Assembly: GCA_013398015.1 (NCBI GenBank)
Contig: VZRR01003431.1
Coordinates: 78,475 to 142,474 of the forward strand
Reading direction: 5' to 3'
Length of the DNA: 64,000 nt
Source of the DNA: Oreocharis arfaki
Lineage: Eukaryota; Chordata; Aves; Passeriformes; Paramythiidae
The position numbers and the translations under genes were made by a program. The notes beneath the pieces were generated by a model. It was given only the letters and a program-made list of their open reading frames with translations. It was not told the DNA's origin and ran no database searches. This document shows positions 10,925 to 23,075 of the stretch, one piece after another. Every line of letters begins with the position of its first letter. Position 1 is the first letter of the stretch.

Positions 10925-13900
10925 AAACTCTTAATTCAATCACTTGTACATTAAATTGCAGGGCTGTGCAAATTATATGAATTTCTCTCAATAACCTTTG
11001 GCAGTTTTGTTTTCTCCAGTTTGGCATAAAGAAAACATGCAGTTTTCACAGTACTGAAAAATTGAACTGCAATATTCATCCATAAGTGAACCACACAAGA
11101 AAGAGTGAAGTTTTTTAATGAAAATGAGACTAATCTCATTTTCTGCAGCAAGACACATAGACACAAATTGATTAGAAAGTTTTGCACAATTATTTCTTTG
11201 TAAGGGTAAAGTAGCTAAGAATGTTTTCAAAGGCATATGAAAATGGAATTGCCTGTCAATTTGTATTCACTAATTTGTTCAGCCAGTAAAAAGCCTTTGC
11301 ATTAGCAGCCATGTACTTGTGCTGAGAGTAGGAAACAAACGGTTCAATCTTAAGAACACTGGACTGAGGGGTTACAATATCAAAAGCACAAGAGTAGAGA
11401 AAGGCATGGAGCAATCCAAGAAAACTCTTGGATGACAGCCTGGCACTTGAAGCTTTAGATATTTTAGCAATTTTGACTGGCAGAACTTAGACATTCTTAG
11501 AAAATCAAGCTGAAGCTAAAATTATGAAAAGTATTAAGAATTTTGGCTGATGAAGATACTTTTTTTCTCATGGTATCCCTGTAAGGGTTTGTCTATATCT
11601 TTTCTAACCAAAAAAAATGTTAAATGTGCTCAGCACAAAGTGATGTGACACAGTTCTCACAACTAAGCCTGAGGAAAGGGGAATAAAGAAGTCACCGTAA
11701 TGAATGTGACATAGTGTGAGGGCTGAGCATGACAGGATCCTAAGGAAGGCTAAAGCATAGGAGGACACAATTTAAACACGATGTAGTTGGTTTTGGACAA
11801 GAGCCCAGTGATGCAGGCAAGGAGAAAGGAATGTGTCTCAGTGAAAAAGAGTCTATGGCCAAGGCCATCACAGCTGCACTCCTGTTTCTCAACTAAGCCC
11901 TGAGAACAGCATAAAAACAAAAGTTTGTTTTATATGGCTGGAGAATATCTTGGATGGGATTAAGAGGAAAAAAAAAAGTCAAGGAACTTTAGAGCAACAA
12001 AGCAGACTCCTAATACATTGGGGAGTTCACTTGACTTCAGCATCCTCTGACTTGTGCTTAAAGTCTTATCTCTTTATTTTTCTAATTGATCCTTGCTAAG
12101 CAAAATTCAATTTCTTACTCTCATAAGTGGTGATAGAAATGCCTAGTGATATAATGTGGCTCTCATAGATTTGCTACTAGGTCATATATAGAACCCTATT
12201 AAAAAAAAAATTATTTAATAAGCTATGCTTCATTACCATATGGTTATGAAGGTTTATATGTGATTTTTCCAATGAACTATACATGAAAATCCTGAAGAAA
12301 TCAAAGTGGCATAGAAACTGTGGGCCTTTCTGCTGGAAAAAAAAATCTAAATTACTATACAAATATGTCACAGTCTATCTTAACATGAAAATAATGTTAT
12401 GTATTAGTTCTCTTTTACTGCTAGATATCATTACAAAAATCAGCCATTTCAGTATTTTGTGCTAAAGGCAATAAATTACCACTTTTACAGTTGAAAACCC
12501 CAAAGCAACAGAAATTACTTTTACCAAATGTGAGACTTTGGCCAGAATTACAACTAGCAGAGTGATGCCTTCCCCAGGCTTTTCAGGAATGCTCCTTTCA
12601 GTCGCAGTGCACAGAAATGGGGATTTTTACCTGTATACCTGTATTATTCATTGCTCTGATTCAAACACTGACAAGTCACACCCTGCATGCCAAAAGCACT
12701 ATTTAGCTGTGCTCTTACTTAAATGGGAGATTTTTTGCCTTTCTTTTCAATGCAGACTATAGCTGACTGAAAATTTTGTTTAAAATAGGAAGAAATTAGT
12801 ACACTACAAAAGGAAGTTTTGCTTTTCCAGCAGATTCCACTCTGCTGTTATCTTCATGTGAAGATATTAAATCTGATACAGCTAGTACCAAGATCTCTTG
12901 TGGGTTTTGCTTCGAAAATTTCAGAAAAGCATCAGTTAAAAGTGTCAGTAGGAATGAAGTTGGAATGACTTGCACCATCAAACATCACAACAGCAAGGAT
13001 ATAGAACTCTGGAGACTCACGTTTACATGTCTAGGTCAAATAGCAGAGTACTTGAACTGCTTCTTAGGAGGAGGTAGGTTAGTTGCTCAAATTGTTTTAT
13101 TGTTTTTTCACATTTATTTATAAAATATAAAACCATCTTCCTTAAGTTCCAAGCTGACACTATATTACTATCTGAACTGAGCTGCTCCAACAAATAGAAA
13201 GGTATACTCTCTTTTCTTATCCCCACTCTCTTAAGGCATAAATAGCAACATTTTCCACCTCAGAACTAGGCAAGGAAAGAAAGAGACTCTGTGACAAAGC
13301 AGCATAGAGGTACAATTCAAGCCTTCTCTCTTCTCCACATCCGAATTCTCTCATCCCTGCTGAGATACAGATGGCACTAAAGAGATCAAACATAGCAACT
13401 TCCTTCTGCGTGGCTAAGACAAGGTAAATCAACAGCCTTGTGTTGGCCTCTAACTGGATGCTACTTTCCCCAGAACAAAAAGGATTAAACAAAGGGCAGA
13501 AAGAGAAAGATAGGTGATTAAGAACTAGCTTGTGACATTCTATAATGCAATAAATATAGACCGAACTCATAAAAACTTCAGTAGAGGTGAAGAGCTGAAA
13601 AAAGCCAAAGGCTGTACTTTCACAGCCTGTTCTCAGAAGAACTTTAGCAGGTGCTGTCTGAGGTTGCTGTGACACGTCTTTCGAGTGGGCAAGTAGACAG
13701 CACAACCATGACAGGAGAAGAGGTCGCCATAGCCTACAGGAGATAAGTCAGCTCACCATCTTATCCACAGAAATTTTGTATACGCTCTTCACAGACTGCT
13801 TTGGATATCCTTGTCTAAAACTGCATAACATGAAATATTACATTGTAATTTCCTTTCTCTCCAGGGTGAATAAATAAATTGCATTTACAATACAAGGTGA

Positions 13901-14000
13901 AATACAGGAAACTTTTGTGCTTCCTTATCTATTACTTCCCTGTGGTCCACTCTTCCAAATTTATCATGCTTCAAACCAATTTGGCATTTCAAGTTTGGTC
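10925..14000. other. Gene-free AT-rich sequence
   Basis: The longest frame is 162 codons on the minus strand at 13217-13705. It has no signal peptide, domain or composition that I recognise and no matching splice structure. I treat it as chance. No repeats were recognised. Confidence 0.6.
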
Positions 14001-14002
14001 TT

Positions 14003-14146
14003 AGAAGGAAGGAAATAAAAAAATGAAGTAAAGAAAAAAAGTAAAGAAGAAAGAAAAGGAAATGGAGGAGAAGGGATGAAGGGCAGGGGGAAGGAGAGGA
14101 ACGGTAGAGGAGAGGGAGGATAAAAAGCAGGGAAAGGTAAAGAAAC
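14003..14146 (+). repeat. Long homopurine tract (~140 bp)
   Basis: The plus strand is almost entirely A and G, moving from AAG/AAAG-rich (14003-14060) to GGA/GGGG-rich (14065-14145), with only about ten pyrimidines. Such polypurine/polypyrimidine tracts can adopt triplex (H-DNA) structures; that is inference. The Leu/Pro/Phe/Ser-rich minus-strand frames at 13885-14164 arise from this tract and are not genes. Confidence 0.9.
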
Positions 14147-14149
14147 CTT

Positions 14150-15095
14150 CTCAACTGCTCTCATCTTAGTAACAAGTATTTTACATCAGAGCTTCTTATT
14201 ACCATTGCTACTGGGCAGACCCACGTGTGCTTATGTTTTAGCAACTGGAACAAATTTTTTCCACTTTCATATATTTCCAGTTTGCACAAAGACACCAAAG
14301 TCATTTAGACTAGGAAAAACAGTAAGAAAGGGTTGGTATAACTTTCTGATGGAACACCCTCGTCAAAATAAACTACCTCTCTCCAACTTTTATATTTCTT
14401 ATTACAGCCTTCCCCATATACTCCGTAAGACAGATTGACCCCAGTAAATATTCAACCATCAGGTAAATATTCTTGCCTCATCCCTTATATCCCAATTTTG
14501 AATGCAAGGAAAGTAGAAAAGCTCACTTGATACAACAGAACCCACACTCAATCTCAAATGAAGGAGTTACCTCCTAGATTTTATGTCAGAAAGGATTTTG
14601 TTTCATGTTTTACACCAGAGGAAGAAACAATGCCAAGTTTAAATTAAGAACAAAAGTCAGAGTAATGGTGCATCACTTGCGGTTTTGGCAATAGTTTAAA
14701 AAAAAAGATAGCCTCAGAGAAAACATACCTTTTATGGAAACCAAATATAGACCACAACTGGCAAAGAGAAAACTGCATGGACAAACAAAACTGCTGGATA
14801 AACAAATCAAAATTACACAGGAAGCTGACACCCATTCTTTACAGTGGAAAACCAAAGATAAAAATGAGTCATATATCCTATATTTTTGGACAAGGCAAAC
14901 TCCTGTCTGTCTGGTGGTATATGATTTATATTCTCAAAGTAGTCTAATATTTCCAATATTATCCCTAAATAACCAACCAAATAATCAAGCAGAAGGATCA
15001 TTTAAAATAGTTGATGTCATGGAATAGCTTACTACTTTGTGAATAGTAGGAAAATGACTGGCCTTGAACTGCAATATGCATTTTGGATCAAATTA
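14150..15095. other. Gene-free AT-rich spacer between two purine tracts
   Basis: About 1 kb of ordinary sequence. A 97-codon plus-strand frame (14734-15027) and overlapping minus-strand frames (14644-15001) oppose each other. None resembles a known protein. Confidence 0.65.
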
Positions 15096-15099
15096 TTAC

Positions 15100-15177
15100 A
15101 AGGGAGGGAGGTTGGGAAAGAGGGAAGAGAGGAATGGAGAAAGAGGAAGAGTGAGATAAAGAAAGAAATAGGGAAAA
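15100..15177 (+). repeat. Second homopurine tract (~78 bp)
   Basis: Nearly pure A/G on the plus strand, GGGA/AGAGG-like, with a few T interruptions. It lies about 1 kb from the 14003-14146 tract and has its purines on the same strand. Confidence 0.85.
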
Positions 15178-15179
15178 CT

Positions 15180-18100
15180 CCTAATATGCTCTAGGTACTT
15201 TAGATAGCAAGTATCTTCTTAGGAAGGTAAAAACAATTCTAAATACAGTTACTGTTTTTTTCATAGAATTTTGAAAATTTGAGTCTGGCTTCATTTTCTT
15301 ACTTTTTCTTCTTAAATATTTTCATCCTGATTTGTTTTGCGTATCAGGTGTCATTTAAAACCACTTTTTCTCTTTTGTCTGGCAGGAATGTAATCACATC
15401 AAATTCAATAGTAAGAAAGAAGTCGGTACTGTAAACTGGGTCAGGAGAAGCAAAACAGTCAAGCACCAACACATCCTGCCTCATGTCTCTGACAGTTTTT
15501 ACAATTCTGGAAATCCTAGCAGATCTTTTAGTAATTTATTTTTACATATTCTCAAATATACAACCCCTGTTTTCTCACTGCTGTCTTGCTCATTCCTTTG
15601 CCAGAGGTTATCACACATCTAGATGAACTGACAGAAGCAAATGTGCACTTACAGCTCATCTACCCTAATCCACAGGTAGGTGAGAAGCTGAATCATAAAG
15701 AAAAAGGGGCAGTGAATTGCAATGCCTTGTGGGCAGAAACACAACGGTATTTTCACAGTTCTGCTATGAGCACAGTAATGCCTTTATGGACATGAGGATA
15801 CTATGTTGATTTCAATTGCAAGAGGGTAAGAAATATTAGCTCTTCAAGTGATTCCTCTTGAGTCAGGGTACATCCCTTTTATAAACTACTTTTCACTTTT
15901 CCTTTCAGATAATAACTACAAATCCTTCCTTCTCTTCATAGAAATAAAAGAAAAACATAAACAGGTTACTTTTAAATTTTGTTGTTGCAAAACGTGGAAC
16001 AGTACTTTACAGTGCATTCTGTATATATTGTTCTGATGGAAGAATGAACACTTAAAGACTTAGCTGATGTTTCTCTTTCAAAGAATGTAAGAATTAGGTG
16101 ATGTCTGACCCTTATTTTGGATGCCTACACTCTTTTCTACCTCACTAAACTTAAGACTACCTATAAAAGTCTACTAATTTGAAAACTTCTTCTCACTAGA
16201 ACAAATACATCAATGAATTACAAATTGCTGTGAAATGTATTCCTGTGTATCTATGTCTGGACTCTCTTAAACTTAACTCCTACTCATCTAGTGATATGCT
16301 AGTGCTGTGTTTCACCATAATGCTAGGAAGCCATGGTGATCCTGCCAAAGTATAAAGAAAAGAAGTTAGGTTTTATTTGTAAATAACATATATATTGCCA
16401 AAGTCAATTCATCACCATGTTCTTTGAGACATCTTCCCATCCACCACCATACACAGAAATAACATCTACTAATGGTACTTTACTGTTGAGCAAAGCACAC
16501 CTAAATAACATACACATCTACAAAATTATATAGAAACAATTTATAAATCCCTTAAAACCTGCTTGTGATAGAAACTCTGTCAACTTTTAGTACGAGAACT
16601 ATGATTCCTATTAGTGGGACTGTAGGCTTCAGGCAATCATGTAATAATATATTTTGTTATGAAGTATGCTGAGTAAGATATTTGTACCCTAGGAAGCAGA
16701 AATAAATGCAATGATTCATAATGCTTTTGTACAGTGCAGTGAATGTTCATACATCAAAGTTTTCTATCACTGCTGTAGAAACAAAGCAGGACAGAAAAAA
16801 TAAGTAACAACTCCTAAATAGATCAGAACAGCTTAAGATGTAAATAGGGCCAAAATATTTTTAAAAACCCCACCTTGACATGAATGCTTGCACTTCCAGT
16901 ACCTGTGGAGGGGGGGACAAAAGAGAAACAAGAAAATGCGTAATTTCCTTTTCATTTCTGAAATCGACTATTAAAGTGCTGTGTTGATATCATGGCTCCA
17001 GCACAGGCTGGGGACTGCCCTGCTGGGCTGGGGCATGTTTGATCTGCTGAGCAGCTACACGTGCCAAGTGAGAAACTGGCTGGGTGCTGCAATGTCCCTA
17101 AAGGCATGCCACCCACTGGGGTGCTGATCCCCAGAGCTCCACTCTCCTGCATCCTTCCACTTTCTACCTCCCTTCTTATATCACTTGGTACACCAGAAAC
17201 ATTTGCAGCTGTATTGCAGAGACACCACAAATTCACACATTGGAGAAGAAGAAACACAAGTATAAATATCTCACAGTGAAATCAACATACAACCATCTTC
17301 CCAATTAGAAGATGTCAGTAAACAAAATTAGCTGAAAAATACAAACTAATAAATATATTTTGAAGGTCATACTCCATTAGGTCAATTTTTATTAAAATAT
17401 ATAAATTATTCTGGAGTCATAAAATTACGCTAATCATCTGTATAAACTTGCTTGCAGTTTAAGGTTTCTTCCTACTGATGTTATTGTAGAGGTTTTGGTG
17501 GGATTTTTGGTTTGTTTTTTTTTTTTAAGGTTATATTCAAAGATCATATCAAGCATTTAGATGGCATTATATTTATGAGCATTAGTATATAAAGTACTTT
17601 GTAAAATTCAGTAGACATTTAAAGAAAGAAGTACCACATCTTCAAGGGTCAGGATAGTCAAAAGCAAGTTTCGTGAGCAGAGCCTAAAGTAGGACAGATG
17701 CAGAACTCAGAGCACAATTTGCTCTAAGTTTCATGGTTAAATATCAACCTGATCATGTACAGTGACACAGTTTGTCTTTAAATAGTCAGCTTTGAAAAAG
17801 AGAAATCAGAAGTCTGTTCAAGCCCCAATGGGCCATCAAATGGCTGAGGTTAAGGTAACTCATTTTGCAAATTTGTGCCCAAAGTTACCCATTTACTGCT
17901 GATCAAAATGTCACTGCAGCACACAGTAGAGACCAGTCAATTACTCTCTGTCAGAGCTCTAAAATAATTATTTGCAAAAATGACTTGAGGTTTTACAAGA
18001 TAATTAAATACCCAAGTCAAGTACCTTCTGTGATAGTTTACTTGGTATTTTACCCAAGAATACGTAGAAAATTACTTCATCTCCAACACAGTTCCACAAA

Positions 18101-20080
18101 AAAAAAATATATGAAGAGAGTTATTAGACAAGCCAACCAATATCCAAGGGACAAACTCTCTTTCTCCACTGTGAGATGCGGTATTGAAACATTATTCTGA
18201 GTTACTATTCAGAGCAGAAAAAGGTGCCTACAGAGACATCTGTTCCAGCAACTGCAGCACTGGGCCATCATCAAAATCCCTGTTACCATTTAAGGTCTCA
18301 AATGCCTGTGGACTTTCTTCCAGTAAGGTAATTTGGAATACACATATGGGTGCATATTCAATAAAGGAACAGAGGTTTGTAGTAAAAATATGTGGAGGAG
18401 AAGTAATTTTTTCTTATCACTCCTGTGCAGAGTACCAAACTGAGGAGTAACTTCTTCCAGCAACATTGTTCTATCTTTGCATAGATATTCTTGGGTTTCA
18501 AGACATGCACAGAGAAGGCACTTTGGTCTTCAGAGAGCCTGTTTCACAGATTCTAAAGTCTACTCTCAAATCTCCATTGATCATTAAAACAGAGGTGGGA
18601 GAAGGGAAGAGGAACAACAGCATAATGGGCAGCCTGCCATGCCCAAGGCATCTCATGTAATATTGTATGCATATATACCCTTCATCACATTAGGCTTATA
18701 AACTCCTCGCCAACTTTCTCTGTGTTTTTCATCAGCTCCTCCCGCTGGGATCCAGGCAGTGCACAAAGAGTTAAAAGATTCAGCTGATTTTAAAATATTT
18801 CTAACCTTCCAATGACAGGAATGTTGGGGGTTTCGGTTTTTTTTAAAGGCCAACAATTTATTTTTATGAAGGTGGATAAGGTGAAAAAAACATTGTCGTC
18901 ATGTCAGCCTTGACAGAGATGTTTAAAAAATACAAGGACACAGAGACATGCAATTAGAATAGTAGGGAGAGGGAGCATGGCTGCTTCTTTCACTCTCCTT
19001 TCAATTGTCTCTACTCCATGACAGCCTTGACGTTTACCAGATGGAGCCAGATTTGTCTCATGCACAAGCAAAGGCAAGCTTCAGCTAAGCCAGTATTTTT
19101 CCTTTCAAAATATTGGCATTAACACCTTAGTTTTAAGTAAATATAAGCATGAACTAAAAAGAGAAATTTAAATCTCTGCAGCCACACAACAACTTTTATA
19201 TGTGCAATATATGAAGTGATTTGTAATATTTAAAAAAGTAATTTCAAAGTCTGTAATAAACATCAAAAAGCCGTCGCAACAGAGATGAAAGAAGTGATGT
19301 TTTTAGCAGGTGAATGACTAGCTTTGTAATAATCTTCAAACTATTACCATAATTAGCCATTACTTCTGCTCAACCCTTGAATCTAAATTCAGTGGTGTGA
19401 AGAAAAAAGGGGGAAAAAAAGAACATATGAACACTTATATTACTTGCACATTTTTCTGGCATACTTTTTCCTAGTATCTATCCAAAATTAATAGGTACTC
19501 AAATATACTAAGCACTTAGCAATCATTCTGCAGAAAAAAAATATTTTGTTTGATGACTTTCATGAGTTTCACTTGCATGTAAATAAAAGGTATGCTCCTT
19601 GGTGCCATGATATTTCTTCCAACAATATTTTAGGTGAGACTACTGAAATTTCATGCCCAATTTCATTTGCTTTCCACAGTTACCATTTGTGTCAAGGAAA
19701 GCACTAAACTTTGTATTCAGATCAGTACCTACACACATATGTTCATATTGGCACATTTCTCAGTAAAGATGCTAGTTAGATGCTCAAGCAATGAAATTAG
19801 ATCATGTATCCATTAAAAGCTACAGAATTAAATATCTTACTAAAGAACTTTCTTACTTGAAATTTACCTGAAAAATATCAGAACAAATCTGACTACTTTG
19901 GTTATTGGTCTGATTTTAAGAATAATATTGTTGACACATGCTGTTCATAGCTGGGCATCATCAACCATCTGAAAACCAATTTTTTTTTTTCCTAAAGAAA
20001 AGGAAATTGAACACAGATTTTCTGGAAAAATTCATTCTATGCTTCTATTAATGTCAACAGTTATAAAAAGTACTGGTTTT
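15180..20080. other. Gene-free AT-rich sequence
   Basis: No supported genes. 16980-17200 is locally GC-richer, with overlapping frames on both strands (16952-17257 minus, 17061-17279 plus), but no recognised product. A 111-codon plus-strand frame at 17865-18200 also lacks recognisable features. T-runs occur near 17515-17526. Confidence 0.65.
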
Positions 20081-20082
20081 GT

Positions 20083-20165
20083 NNNNNNNNNNNNNNNNNN
20101 NNNNNNNNNNNNNNNNNNNNNNNNNNNNNNNNNNNNNNNNNNNNNNNNNNNNNNNNNNNNNNNNN
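20083..20165. other. Assembly gap (83 N)
   Basis: A run of 83 unresolved bases. Any translation across it is meaningless. The right flank is a long A run followed by a G-rich tract, the kind of sequence that commonly stops assembly. Confidence 0.99.
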
Positions 20166-20178
20166 TTTTTACAGTGAT

Positions 20179-20204
20179 AAAAAAAAAAAAAAAAAAAAAA
20201 AAAA
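20179..20204 (+). repeat. Poly-A run of 26
   Basis: Twenty-six consecutive A's, 13 bases after the gap. It could be a retroposon tail or simple-repeat expansion; the gap hides what lies upstream. Confidence 0.95.
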
Positions 20205-20228
20205 GGGAGGGGGGAGAGGGAAGGGGGG
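20205..20228 (+). repeat. G-quadruplex-type tract
   Basis: Four G runs (3, 6, 3 and 6 G's) separated by loops A, AGA and AA satisfy the usual intramolecular G-quadruplex pattern on the plus strand. It directly follows the 26-A run. Confidence 0.85.
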
Positions 20229-22320
20229 AAATAACAGATCTTCTGAGACACTAGAATGTCTTTAGAATGTCTTAGTGACCTTTTAAAAGCCAGCTTTTAA
20301 AATTCCTTAACTTTAGAAAAGGATGGTTTCCCCAAAAAAAAGTTTTAGACTAGCTATTGTCTGTGGAGTAGAAAGGGAAATAATGTAAATAATTACAAGT
20401 AATCCTACATATTAATAATGCAGAACCATGAATAAAGCTGTTCTTAAAGCTTCCTTTTTCAATCAAATCATATTCTGACTCTCATTGCTAGTACTATAAC
20501 AACTAGAAACCAAAAGGCTGCTTTACATAAAGGTTATGCAAAGGCAATACCACTGATGTCATTACCCATTTTATTTAAAATTTACTCCTCTGAAATAAAG
20601 AGAAAACCAAGTAAAAAGAACAAGACAAGTATTTACTTGTGTTGCTTAAAAGCAGATGGAAAAATAACAAAAAAATCTGTTATTTTGAATGGTACATCTA
20701 TCAAAGCAATCATTCACTAAGGGAGCTCAATTTGTTATTGCTGGGATTTGCCTGAGAAAGCTTCAGGGCACCTCAAATTTTTTTTAATAGAACCATTCAA
20801 AAGAGCAGTGGTTGCCTCTGCAAGGGAGTGACATTTCAAAGATGCATTGGGAAAGAAAGTATCCGTAAAAATCACAGCAAAGATACAAATATCATATTGC
20901 AGAAATGTTGCCAGAGTTTTCCTGAGAGGCAAAAATACAGAGACCTGAGAAAGCTCTAAATGGTAAAAGAGACTTAGTATTATTTTCTTTTTTGCTTCAT
21001 TTTTAGTGATTTCTCCCCATATCCAAAAAGAATATAGTTTGAACCTACAATCGCTGTCTATTAAGCAGAAGCGAGAACAAAAGGGTGCTGCAATTCTGAA
21101 AAGAAGACAATATAAATGTATATGTGTAATGCAAAGAAAGAAAAAGGCATCCTTGGTACCTACAATTTCCTTTGGACATGCACGTATGCAATGTATAGGG
21201 AACTAGGGAATAAGAAATTCTGTAAAGCAACATTCTGTTTGTCCAGCCAGACTCGGCTTCCCCTTTCTCTAGGCTTTCTGATCTCCATGTCTCTCACCAG
21301 TGGCTGGCTCACAGTTCTCTCCTTCCCACTCACAAACAATCCAAATTCTACTAATCTCTCCTGCTGATTTCCAAACCTCTCCATCATAATTCCCCTCACA
21401 GTTTATTTTCTTCCCATTGTCCAGTCTTCTGATCCCAGTCTTCTTATCCCCCATCCAAGCCTTCTACCTAAAGCAAACTCCTGCTTCAGCAGAGGGAGGA
21501 ACAGGACAATTGTCAAGATTTCAGTAATGATTGGTTGCCTAACCTTGGAGAGTACTTCGTGGCCTCCACAGAACACTGACATTTCGGGAACATCCTGATT
21601 TACCTGCCTGGGTTGAAAACCACAGAGTCACTCTGGCAAACAGTTCCTGTGCAGTTCATGGGCACATGCAAGTCTTCCAGACAACAACTTGGGCCAGCAC
21701 ATAATAGGCCACAGAAACCTTTACTGAGAATGTCTGGTGGACGACAATCTTCAAAGGCTTATTAATCTCTCAGATCTGGACAGGTTTTCACAACTACAAA
21801 AAAGTGTGTTTGACACAGAGGTCACATGACCACCATATTTTAAATTACTTGAAATGAAACATCAAAACTATTTCAATTCTAAAAAACCAATGTTTTTTCC
21901 TTTTTTTTTTCGAAACACAAGTGGCTGACTGAAGCTTTCAAACCCATTTTCTGACAGAAGATCAAAAGGCAAAATTTAATTAAAATTAAGCACAATTTGG
22001 CTAAATTCTATCTCAGTGTCCCCAAACTTTAGTGTTCCTAAGTACACAGATGTCTGGTGACTTGAAAACGCGTACTGCTGCTTCCCACAGTGCTCTAATG
22101 AACAATTCTGCCTTTGGTATCTGTCACTTTTCCCCTTTTCTAATTATTAAAATTTCAAATGAGAATATATGCTATCATCAGCAGCAAACATGTAGAACCA
22201 TCTACTCATATCCTACATAGGAACATAAAGATGTTATGCTAGTATCACACATTCATTTACTGACCCCTGCCTAGCAGCAGTAGCTGCAAGGGAAGAACAG
22301 CAATATCACCTTTTTAAAAA
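20229..22320. other. Gene-free sequence
   Basis: Contains a perfect 11-bp tandem duplication at 20252-20273. The overlapping frames at 21006-21454 fall on both strands and are not gene-like. A T-rich run lies near 21895-21910. No other feature was seen. Confidence 0.65.
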
Positions 22321-22325
22321 CAGAG

Positions 22326-22371
22326 ATCTTTCTGTTTACAAAAAAAAAATCTTTTTGTTTACAAAAAAAAA
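22326..22371. repeat. 23-bp tandem duplication, two copies
   Basis: Copies at 22326-22348 and 22349-22371 differ at one position. Each unit ends in nine A's. This is likely slippage or unequal exchange seeded by the A runs. Confidence 0.9.
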
Positions 22372-22382
22372 GAAGAAAAAAA

Positions 22383-22425
22383 CCACAGAAACCCCAGAAA
22401 CAGATCATTTAGTCCAACACAACAA
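22383..22425 (-). repeat. Possible short CR1 3'-end remnant
   Basis: The word 'agatcatttagtccaacac' here also occurs intact in the clear CR1 at 22843-23075. The preceding 'ccacagaaaccccagaaac' is a poor version of the CR1 3' end read in antisense. It is either a tiny truncated CR1 or a coincidence. Confidence 0.3.
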
Positions 22426-22842
22426 CACAAACAAACCTGAATTTTCTTGATTCCCACAGGATTTCACAACTGACTATAGTGGTGTACTGAAAGGCTAATA
22501 ATTCAGTATCTATAAACAGCAGTTAAAAACACTTCCATTTTCCCAGATTTTTGTGTGAAGAACCACTTTGGGATGACTATCCAGCCAGGCAAGTATGAAC
22601 AAGGGAAAGAAAGATGCTATGTTTTAGCACAGGATAATAAATCAAGCTATTTAAAATTAAATTGAACTAACTAAACATGCTGAGACAGCCATGAGGAGGA
22701 GACAGTGCATGAAATTACTGAGCTTAGAAATGCCTGTCTTTTATTCTGCTGGTCATCAAACTTTATAGGGCTTTCATAATGAAGAATTGTACCAGCGAAT
22801 GAAGTTGAATGAAAGAGGCAGTCACCTACAATTCTAAAGCTT

Positions 22843-23075
22843 CACACAATCACCAAATTATTGAGATGGGAAGGGACCTCTGGAGATCATTTAGTCCAAC
22901 ACGCTGCCCAAAGCAGGGTCAAGCAGGGTCAGGTTGTTCTGGTTCCATGTACAGTCAAGTTTTTAATATTTCCAAGGTTGGTGACTCCATGATCTCTCTG
23001 GACAACCTGTGTCACTGCTTGACCATCCTTACAATTTAATATGTTCTTTTATATTTAAATGGAATTAAAACATGC
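22843..23075 (-). mobile_element. CR1 LINE, 5'-truncated 3' end, minus strand
   Basis: Read on the plus strand it carries the antisense hallmark of avian CR1 in order: 'cacaatcaccaaattattgag', 'ggaagggacctctggagatc', 'atttagtccaacacgctgcc', 'tctctggacaacctgtgtca', 'ctgcttgaccatccttac', and then a decayed 'ttatatttaaatggaatta'. CR1 elements encode a reverse transcriptase in full-length form. This copy holds only about 230 bp of the 3' region and has no coding capacity. A perfect 10-bp tandem duplication (22911-22920 and 22921-22930) sits inside it. The plus-strand frame at 22809-23039 is the antisense of this repeat, not a gene. Confidence 0.9.

Noticed and set aside
13217..13705. 162-codon minus-strand open frame
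   Set aside because: No recognisable domain, Cys/Leu/Ser-rich noise-like composition, and no splice or promoter context.
13885..14164. Leu/Pro/Phe-rich minus-strand frames resembling a membrane protein
   Set aside because: They are the translation of a polypurine tract read from the pyrimidine strand.
20039..20254. Open frames spanning the gap on both strands
   Set aside because: Continuity is created by N's translated as unknown residues, plus poly-A read as Lys or Phe.
22809..23039. 76-codon plus-strand frame
   Set aside because: It is the antisense of a CR1 3' end.
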